From NCBI GenBank assembly GCA_002127415.1, contig MWJR01000232.1, positions 1 to 5,931 of the forward strand: a stretch of DNA of 5,931 bases. The letters are read 5' to 3'. Under the pieces are notes generated by a model that worked only from the letters and a program-made list of their open reading frames with translations, was not told the origin of the DNA and did no database searches. Source of the DNA: Calditrichaeota bacterium AABM5.125.24. GTDB lineage: Bacteria; Electryoneota; AABM5-125-24; Hatepunaeales; Hatepunaeaceae. Of this stretch, positions 1-4,885 are shown piece by piece; positions within the stretch are counted from its first letter, which is position 1, and every line of letters begins with the position of its first letter. Both the position numbers and the translations under genes were made by a program.

Positions 1-68
1 AGATAGCCCGCCGCTGTGCCGGTAGCTCCCCCGAGAAGGATCAGAAGGCAGATCGATAGAGCGCTCAA
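1..68 (-). CDS. Start of a downstream gene with a signal-like N-terminus (partial)
   Basis: The minus strand is open from a TTG at 66-68 to the window edge, giving 22 codons. They begin MSALSICLLILLGG and continue with a small-residue stretch (ATGTAAGY), which looks like the hydrophobic core and cleavage region of a signal peptide. The TTG overlaps the TGA stop of the S41 protease gene as TTGA, a common arrangement for translational coupling. No ATG or GTG is seen in this frame for at least 20 codons upstream, and the upstream residues are Arg-rich and look like an out-of-frame reading of the protease gene. Weak points are the absence of a clear Shine-Dalgarno sequence and the lack of Lys or Arg before the hydrophobic core. 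The function cannot be judged from 22 residues; a secreted or envelope protein in the same operon as the protease is the best reading. Confidence 0.45.
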   Translation of the reverse strand, partial: MSALSICLLILLGGATGTAAGY

Positions 69-1804
69 CGTTCGACGACGTCGGTGTTGGTCTGTTCGGT
101 CACCCGCAGCTGGGCGGCGTAGAGCTCTGCATCGCTCAGTATGCGGATCGCCTCCGCGAGCTGCACATCCTCGTCAAAGCTGGCTCGTGTTCGCCATTCG
201 TGACCACCCAGGGCTGAAGCCAGCTCCCGGTCGAGGCTCTGAGTGATAAGCTCCCTCAGTTCGGGCTCCGTCAGATCGCACTGCTCTTCGAGCAGCGCCT
301 CGAGGGTATCGATGAAAGCGAAGAAACCAGCGTCAATGCTGTCACTCTGGCCGATCTCACGAAGCCCCTCCAGTTCCTTGTCCCCTGGCAGTGGCGGCTC
401 GAAGTTCACTGTGGTCAGGTATCCTTCAAACTCATCCAGCATCTCCTCGGTCACCTTCACGGTATCGGGCCGCTCGTGGCGGCTCAGCCAGTCGTTTATG
501 AAGGTGAAGAACAGGTCCTGACGATACATCTCCACCACCACCGGATCGAGCTCCGGCTGTTCGATGGCTATGTCAGGGGTAATGCCTCCCCCGCCGAACA
601 TCTCCCGACCGCCGCTGGTGAAGTAGTGTTCGGGTTCATCGGCGGTGGTTGAGGCGGTGGAATCCTCGGAAGGAAGGTCAACGGGGATCTGTTTATGTGT
701 TGCGGTTTCATCTTCACCCTCAGTTCGGTCGCGCTGGATGAGACGGCCGGACGGGGTGTAATATCGGGCGGTGGTGATCTTCAGGGCTGACCCTCCCGGC
801 AGATAGACCACCGACTGAACCAGCCCTTTGCCGAAGGTGGTGCTGCCGACAATGACGCCGCGGTCGTGGTCCTGAATGGCCCCGGCCACGATCTCGGAGG
901 CCGATGCGCTTCCACCGTTGATTAGAACTACCAGGGGGATATCAGCCGCCAGGGGCGTTCCCGAGGCGCGGAACGCACGAGTCGAGTTGGGGGAGCGGCC
1001 GCGGGTCGAGAGGATCTGGTCGCCGGGCTCCAGGAACTGCTGCGCCACCTCCACCGCTGAGGGGAGGAGTCCGCCGGGATTGCTGCGCAGATCGAGAACC
1101 AGCCCCGAAATTTCGGGGCTGCGGCTGAGCAGCTCCTGTAGAGCGTCTTCGAGCTCCTCGCCGGCACGGCCGGAAAAGCGAGCCAGCTTGATATAGCCGA
1201 TATCGTCGTCGAGCATATCGGCATATAGCACATCGTGAAGCGGTATAACCTCGCGTGTCAGTGTGTATTCAAGCGGCTTATCATATCCATTTCGGCGGAT
1301 CGTCAGCGTCACGTTGCTTCCCTCGGGTCCGCGGATCACCTTGGAGGCGTCGGCAGTGGTGAATCCTGCCGTTGACCCGCCATCCACGGCAATGATGACG
1401 TCACCGGCCCGGATCCCTTTACGCGCCGCAGGGGTTCCCGGAATCGGAGAGATTACGGTCAGCTCCTTATCAGCCCCTCTCAGCGAGATCTCGATGCCAA
1501 CCCCCGAATACCTCCCCTTCGTGATTATCTCCAGGTTGTCGGTCTGCTCCGGTTCGAAATAGACGGTGTATGGATCGAGGATCCCCAGCATACCGTTGAT
1601 GCTGGCCTTGATCATCTCCTCGGGGTCGATCGGGTCAACGTAGCGCTGGTTGACGTCGCGATAGACCTTGCCAAAAAGCTTAATCTGCGAATTCACTTTC
1701 CGGTAGCGGTTGTCGCTTGAATCCACGGATTGTTTCTTCTCAACCCCGTAACCGGCAGTGGTGCCTAAGAGGCACAGTATCACCATTATCGGTGTGAATC
1801 TCAT
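65..1804 (-). CDS. S41 family C-terminal processing peptidase (Ctp/Prc type), secreted
   Basis: This 579-residue serine protease probably cleaves envelope proteins at their C-termini in the periplasm. Residues 1-20 form a signal peptide (MRFTPIMVILCLLGTTAGYG). Residues 44-85 are the usual S41 N-terminal helices (RYVDPID, LDPYTVYF). Residues 98-172 are a PDZ domain (YSGVGIEI, GIRAGDVIIAVDG) that binds substrate C-termini. The protease core spans about 195-415 and has the family motif DLRSNPGG (238-245). The nucleophile is Ser301 in GSASASEI and the base is Lys326 in TTFGKG, 25 residues apart as in known family members; Gln330 completes the Ser-Lys-Gln triad. FGGGGITPDI (403-412) closes the core. 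An acidic, Ser/Thr-rich insert lies at about 360-390, and a tail of about 160 residues, probably helical, follows the core. The ATG start is supported by GGGAG placed 8 nt upstream. The stop overlaps the next gene's TTG. Family assignment is secure; the substrate is unknown. Confidence 0.95.
   Translation of the reverse strand: MRFTPIMVILCLLGTTAGYGVEKKQSVDSSDNRYRKVNSQIKLFGKVYRDVNQRYVDPIDPEEMIKASINGMLGILDPYTVYFEPEQTDNLEIITKGRYSGVGIEISLRGADKELTVISPIPGTPAARKGIRAGDVIIAVDGGSTAGFTTADASKVIRGPEGSNVTLTIRRNGYDKPLEYTLTREVIPLHDVLYADMLDDDIGYIKLARFSGRAGEELEDALQELLSRSPEISGLVLDLRSNPGGLLPSAVEVAQQFLEPGDQILSTRGRSPNSTRAFRASGTPLAADIPLVVLINGGSASASEIVAGAIQDHDRGVIVGSTTFGKGLVQSVVYLPGGSALKITTARYYTPSGRLIQRDRTEGEDETATHKQIPVDLPSEDSTASTTADEPEHYFTSGGREMFGGGGITPDIAIEQPELDPVVVEMYRQDLFFTFINDWLSRHERPDTVKVTEEMLDEFEGYLTTVNFEPPLPGDKELEGLREIGQSDSIDAGFFAFIDTLEALLEEQCDLTEPELRELITQSLDRELASALGGHEWRTRASFDEDVQLAEAIRILSDAELYAAQLRVTEQTNTDVVER
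1100..1121. repeat. 22-bp perfect palindrome inside the S41 protease gene
   Basis: All 11 base pairs are self-complementary, with CAGCCCCGAAA as the left half. On the minus strand it covers codons for about residues 228-235 (RSPEISGL), just before the conserved DLRSNPGG strand. It could form a strong hairpin in the mRNA. It may be a chance product of codon choice, because SPEISGLVLDLR is normal family sequence at this place and nothing appears inserted. Confidence 0.6.
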
Positions 1805-1812
1805 CTCTTAAA

Positions 1813-1817
1813 CTCCC
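1813..1817 (-). promoter_or_regulatory. Ribosome binding site of the S41 protease gene
   Basis: On the minus strand GGGAG lies 8 nt before the ATG at 1802-1804. This is a good Shine-Dalgarno match at normal spacing. It favours this ATG over the Met at codon 7 and keeps the complete signal peptide. Confidence 0.7.
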
Positions 1818-1900
1818 GTGTGAAAAGGGTTACCGCTCTTTAATATGGCCCGGATTCTGTGTTAACGCCCGCAGTCACACGCCCTCGTGTGACCGTGTGA
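1817..1900. promoter_or_regulatory. Cluster of four TCACACG heptamers upstream of the protease gene
   Basis: CGTGTGA is found on the plus strand at 1817-1823, 1886-1892 and 1894-1900, and its complement TCACACG at 1875-1881, four copies in 84 nt. The two middle copies face each other and form a hairpin (7-bp arms GTCACAC 1874-1880 and GTGTGAC 1887-1893, 6-nt loop). Repeated heptamers close to a start codon could be operator half-sites for the protease gene. The same TCACAC/GTGTGA pair forms the centre of the palindrome inside the patatin gene. Regulation is inference; the repeats are directly visible. Confidence 0.4.
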
Positions 1901-2030
1901 AACCCATCCGGTGATTTTCCGGCGGACGAGGGCTCGCCTCAGAGCCTGTCCTGACGAAAGTCAGGAAAAGCTTGGGGCGTCCGCCAGCAGATTAATAGCA
2001 TTGCTGCTGAGACTTAACACAGAATTCGGG
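1849..2030. mobile_element. MITE-like element with 17-nt terminal inverted repeats
   Basis: The left end (1849-1865) reads CCCGGATTCTGTGTTAA. The right end (2014-2030) is its reverse complement with one mismatch, which becomes a G-U pair in plus-strand RNA. Between the ends lie the 1874-1893 hairpin, a nested structure at 1921-1985, and a CAGCAG/CTGCTG inverted pair (1985-1990, 2004-2009). No transposase or other reading frame is inside. The length of about 182 bp, the terminal repeats and the compact folding suggest a non-autonomous mobile or dispersed palindromic element. I cannot identify target-site duplications: the flanks TTTAATATGG and ATAGTAGAAA share only short AT stretches. A structured RNA or regulatory leader is the main alternative. 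Confidence 0.5.
1921..1985. repeat. Nested three-way-junction inverted repeat
   Basis: The outer arms GGCGGACG (1921-1928) and CGTCCGCC (1978-1985) are perfectly complementary. They enclose two further hairpins. One is GGGCTC (1930-1935) with GAGCCT (1942-1947), including one G-T pair and a 6-nt loop. The other is TCCTGAC (1949-1955) with GTCAGGA (1960-1966) around a GAAA loop, a stable GNRA tetraloop on the plus strand. A short unpaired segment (1967-1977) ends the unit. The fold is more elaborate than a simple transposon end and lies inside the MITE-like element. Confidence 0.55.
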
Positions 2031-2066
2031 ATAGTAGAAAACTGATAGCTAATAACTAATTTAGAG

Positions 2067-2083
2067 AGTATTAACAAAATACT
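2067..2083. repeat. Small AT-rich hairpin
   Basis: AGTATT (2067-2072) and AATACT (2078-2083) can pair around a 5-nt loop. It lies between the two larger structured elements. The stem is weak and AT-rich, and no T-tract follows on the minus strand, so it is not a convincing terminator. Confidence 0.3.
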
Positions 2084-2087
2084 GATC

Positions 2088-2142
2088 GTAGTCGTGGTTG
2101 TCCCTAACCACGATTGTCGGGCCTGGGGACAGCCCCGACTAC
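2088..2142. repeat. Head-to-head double-hairpin element
   Basis: The ends GTAGTCG (2088-2094) and CGACTAC (2136-2142) are perfect inverted repeats. The left half forms a hairpin CGTGGTT/AACCACG (2093-2099, 2106-2112) around GTCCCT. The right half, read on the other strand, is a diverged copy of the same hairpin: CGGGGCT, loop GTCCCC, then AGGCCCG. Two of the seven stem pairs change on both sides (T-A to G-C and T-A to C-G), so pairing is kept, while one becomes a mismatch. The element is therefore two inverted copies of one hairpin unit. It starts 37 nt downstream of the phospholipase stop. A role in mRNA 3' end protection, weak termination or mobility is possible; none is shown. Confidence 0.55.
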
Positions 2143-2179
2143 AACAAGAAAATCATTGCTTGGTTAAAACTCTCCTAAC

Positions 2180-4879
2180 TTAAAACAAATTCCCGCACTG
2201 AACGAACAGGATGTCCTGGGCTGTCGGCGCACCGATGCCCATCAGATGTCCCCACTGGATCATAAGGGGCCCCAACAGGGTATCGAAGGCGAAGTAGAGG
2301 GCGAATGATTGCATCCAGTCGCGGTCCAGGATCTGGGCATCAGGATCTGGCCAGCTTCCGGCTACATCGAACCGGAGTCCAAGATAGCTGTCCGCCAGCA
2401 CCCGGCTGATCAGGTCGAAGCGGTATTCGCAGCCCGCCGCCATCTGTAGTGCTCCTATGGCCTCATCCAGGTGCAGACCAGGGAAGGAGTGCATACCGCC
2501 CAGTCGGAACCGCTCGTCCCCGGGTGTTGTGAGATCAGCGATCCCCGCTCCGACCCTGAGGCCGAAGGTGTGGCGGTGCAGGGGGGTTTCAAAGCCCTCC
2601 CATCTTCCCCAGAGCCGGGTGAAATCCCGCCCTGAACCGAGATAGCTTCCCGAGGTCTCAAAGCCCGCCTGAGCCCGTATGCCACGGTTAGGGAAGGGGG
2701 TGCGATCCTCGGTATCCACCGCCAGCCTCGCCCCTACGGCAGCCAGAAGGTAGTCTTTCTTCCGGTCAGGATAGCGGTTCTCGTGCTGCTCCCAGCGGGA
2801 GGTCAGGGACAGCAGCCCCCATCTTAATGATGGACCACCTACCTCGAGGTTCCCACCCCAGCGCGCCTCAGTGTAATCTCCTGACCTGTCGTGATGGCTG
2901 TTGTAAAGTGCTCGCTCCCTTCTGCAATAGCCGAAGGAGAGCTTATAGATCAGCGGCAGGCCGAAGGCCTTGTCATCCAGCCCTTCGATGCGATACTCCG
3001 CGTCCCGCTGGCCGGGAGATGCGAACAGGACCAGCCGTGCAGCATAGTTGAAGGGGCTGGGGTGAATAAGCTCTATGAAGCCACGCGTCTTCCGTTCACC
3101 CTGATACGCCAGACCGAGACGAACCGGCGGCGCCGGATGTTCACTGACATAAAGCTCGAGCGTCCATGTTTCCCCCGGCTCCTGACCCAGGTGCAGAACC
3201 GGATAGACACTGCGAAACAGACCGGTGGCATACAGGTTCGCCGTCCCATCGAGGATCCCGGCACGGGTGATCGGTCGGCCGGGGTGGAGCGGTATCTCAC
3301 GCTTCAACCACGATTCAGGAACCCGTTCAATCCCGATGAACCTTATGCCGCCCAGACGCCCGACCTTAAGTCCGATGCTCATAGCCCCAGATGACGCATC
3401 GAAGCTCAGGTCGGTGATCGTCGCCGCCGGAAAGCCGGCAGATCGGTATATGCGCAGCAGCTGTTCCAGAGCCGAGCGTGTGCTGTCGTAGTCCATCGGC
3501 CGGCCATAGAGCGGTTCAAACGGCGCTGCGAGCAGGCTGTCGGGCAGCAGCCTGTCTCCGTTGAAGATGACACGCTGGAGTGTTGGATTCCTGCGGATAT
3601 GGAACCTGAGTGTTTCACTTTCGCTATCATAAAACGCCCGGGCCTCGCACACAGTTCCCGATGTATAGATCCTCCGCAGTAGTTCCCGCACCTGACCGAC
3701 AGTCGCACCTCCCGCCCGCGACCATTCCGGCGGCGGTATAGGGAGCCCTTCAGTCTGCGGATCGCCTTTATTGCCGTCACACTTAAGTGTGACGGCAATA
3801 AACGTCAGGAACATATTATCGTCATCTTCGGGTGACGGTCTCAAAAGCTCCAGCAGTTCAGGCATTGCCTCACGCATCGCCTCCCGTCCGGTGTTTATCA
3901 ACCGCTCAGAGTCGATCGTAGATGTGCTCTGGACGTCGCCGAGGTCGGGTGTCACCACAATATCCGCCAGGCTCAGCGAGTGGTCATCCGCTTCGCGTTC
4001 GAGGATTGTGGTCACCTGGTCTACGATCTGCCAGGGATGGTAAGGGGGTTCGGTCCTTCTGAGCGGGGAGGTGGCGTTAACTGCCAGAACCACGTCACCG
4101 CCCATCTCGCGGGCTATCTCGACCGGTATGTTGGCGGTAATCCCTCCGTCAATAAGCTGCAGTGTCCCGAGTATCAGGGGATCGAACAGGAGCGGAATCG
4201 ACAGTGATCCGCGTAAGGCGGGGGTCAGGTCGCCACGGTCAATTATCACACTCTGTCCGGTGGGCAGGTCGGTGGCAGGGATTATCAGCGGCACCCTGAG
4301 CCCCGTCCAAGGTCCCACAGGACGAAACGGGGCGTCGAGGGTAAGCTCAAGAAGGGTCTGATAGAGGCGCTGTCCGGGTGAGATGGCTCCGGGAACCACC
4401 GGTGCCATATGCCGGTCGAGGCGCAGGGTGAGCAGGTGACGGGAGTGCTCCTCTTTACGCGCCAGCGGGAGGGTCTTCCGCTCCGGCTCATCAAGCAGGA
4501 CGCTGCCCCAGTCGAACTTCAGCAGACGGTCTTTTATCTCAGCGGGTGTGAAGCCGGCGGCGTAGAGCCCTCCTACCAGAGCCCCGGTGGAGGAACCGAC
4601 CAGGCCATCGGGGTGGACATCCGCCTCCTCCAGCGCCTCAAGGATCCCGATATGTGCCAGACATCGTGCCCCGCCGCCTGACAGTGCAATGGTCAGGCGG
4701 GGCCGGACTGGCTCGAGTCGTTCAAAGGGATAAAGTCCGTGTGCAGGTCGCAGGGGGAGACATATCTCGCGGGGGGACGACCTGCAATCGGAGGCGTCCG
4801 CCAGAATGGCCGCGCAGCTGACTATGACGGCAGCAGCAACATAAGACCCTGAGCCGGGGGTGACCGGGAGCCGGAACAA
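2180..4879 (-). CDS. Patatin-like phospholipase with POTRA and outer-membrane barrel (PlpD-like, type Vd)
   Basis: This 899-residue protein is expected to export or display a lipid acyl hydrolase at the outer membrane. Residues 1-29 are a signal peptide ending in the cleavage motif ADA. Residues 61-315 form the patatin domain, with oxyanion-hole GGGAR (68-72), nucleophile Ser97 in GSSTG and catalytic Asp244 in DGG. Residues 350-390 are a linker with a palindrome-encoded stretch. Residues 390-580 hold POTRA-like repeats (VIFNGD, LLRIYRSAGFPAATI, GGIRFIGIERV, LYATGLFRSVYPVL), by eye two full units plus a partial first. Residues 581-899 form a D15/BamA-like barrel with GGMHSFPG (794-801) at the expected loop-6 position, though the usual Arg of the RG motif is absent. 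The last residue is Phe, as in many outer-membrane barrels. It is longer than Pseudomonas PlpD (about 730 residues, one POTRA). The TTG start is the only start codon before the signal peptide; it lies 6 nt after the upstream TAA, with no clear Shine-Dalgarno. Confidence 0.92.
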   Translation of the reverse strand: MFRLPVTPGSGSYVAAAVIVSCAAILADASDCRSSPREICLPLRPAHGLYPFERLEPVRPRLTIALSGGGARCLAHIGILEALEEADVHPDGLVGSSTGALVGGLYAAGFTPAEIKDRLLKFDWGSVLLDEPERKTLPLARKEEHSRHLLTLRLDRHMAPVVPGAISPGQRLYQTLLELTLDAPFRPVGPWTGLRVPLIIPATDLPTGQSVIIDRGDLTPALRGSLSIPLLFDPLILGTLQLIDGGITANIPVEIAREMGGDVVLAVNATSPLRRTEPPYHPWQIVDQVTTILEREADDHSLSLADIVVTPDLGDVQSTSTIDSERLINTGREAMREAMPELLELLRPSPEDDDNMFLTFIAVTLKCDGNKGDPQTEGLPIPPPEWSRAGGATVGQVRELLRRIYTSGTVCEARAFYDSESETLRFHIRRNPTLQRVIFNGDRLLPDSLLAAPFEPLYGRPMDYDSTRSALEQLLRIYRSAGFPAATITDLSFDASSGAMSIGLKVGRLGGIRFIGIERVPESWLKREIPLHPGRPITRAGILDGTANLYATGLFRSVYPVLHLGQEPGETWTLELYVSEHPAPPVRLGLAYQGERKTRGFIELIHPSPFNYAARLVLFASPGQRDAEYRIEGLDDKAFGLPLIYKLSFGYCRRERALYNSHHDRSGDYTEARWGGNLEVGGPSLRWGLLSLTSRWEQHENRYPDRKKDYLLAAVGARLAVDTEDRTPFPNRGIRAQAGFETSGSYLGSGRDFTRLWGRWEGFETPLHRHTFGLRVGAGIADLTTPGDERFRLGGMHSFPGLHLDEAIGALQMAAGCEYRFDLISRVLADSYLGLRFDVAGSWPDPDAQILDRDWMQSFALYFAFDTLLGPLMIQWGHLMGIGAPTAQDILFVQCGNLF
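3767..3802. repeat. 36-bp perfect palindrome forming codons 360-371 of the patatin gene
   Basis: All 18 pairs are complementary: the left arm is TTTATTGCCGTCACAC, the centre TTAA, and the right arm its reverse complement. It starts and ends exactly on codon boundaries and encodes FIAVTLKCDGNK on the minus strand. It sits in the linker between the phospholipase domain and the POTRA region, where an insert would be tolerated. The encoded peptide is hydrophobic and contains a Cys, unlike the acidic and Pro-rich residues around it. This resembles dispersed palindromic elements that insert in frame, such as the Rickettsia palindromic elements, but I do not recognise this sequence as a known family. 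No clear target duplication flanks it. Confidence 0.75.
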
Positions 4880-4885
4880 CGGGGT

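Larger units (their letters stand above)
1805..2179. other. 375-nt intergenic region with structured elements and no gene
   Basis: No credible open reading frame is present on either strand. The part next to the protease gene (1805-1848) holds its ribosome binding site and perhaps its promoter. The segment 1849-2030 is a MITE-like element. The segment 2031-2087 is AT-rich and contains a small hairpin. The segment 2088-2142 is a double hairpin, and 2143-2179 is AT-rich DNA just behind the patatin stop. I see no classical rho-independent terminator, because none of the hairpins is followed by a run of T on the minus strand. Whether the phospholipase and protease genes share a transcript is therefore undecided. 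Confidence 0.75.

Noticed and set aside
1772..1804. Lipoprotein signal in the protease N-terminus
   Set aside because: Cys11 is preceded by Leu rather than Gly, Ala or Ser, so the lipobox does not fit; an ordinary signal peptide is more likely.
1840..1865. Sigma-70-like promoter for the protease (TTAACA and TATTAA on the minus strand)
   Set aside because: The spacing is only 14 nt and both boxes are weak; many similar matches would occur in this AT-richer stretch.
1874..1893. CRP-type operator
   Set aside because: The half-sites are in the order TCACA...TGTGA, opposite to the CRP consensus TGTGA...TCACA.
1921..1985. tRNA gene
   Set aside because: The arm lengths, missing TTC loop and lack of an acceptor stem with an anticodon arm rule this out.
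2067..2142. Rho-independent terminator for the phospholipase gene
   Set aside because: The hairpins are present, but no T-run follows any of them on the minus strand.
2088..2142. Integron attC site
   Set aside because: The fold is superficially similar, but the GTTRRRY/RYYYAAC core boxes do not match and there is no cassette array.
2891..3394. Plus-strand open frame of 167 codons
   Set aside because: It lies entirely opposite the patatin gene, has no recognisable motif or ribosome binding site, and its composition reflects the GC-rich coding strand on the other side.
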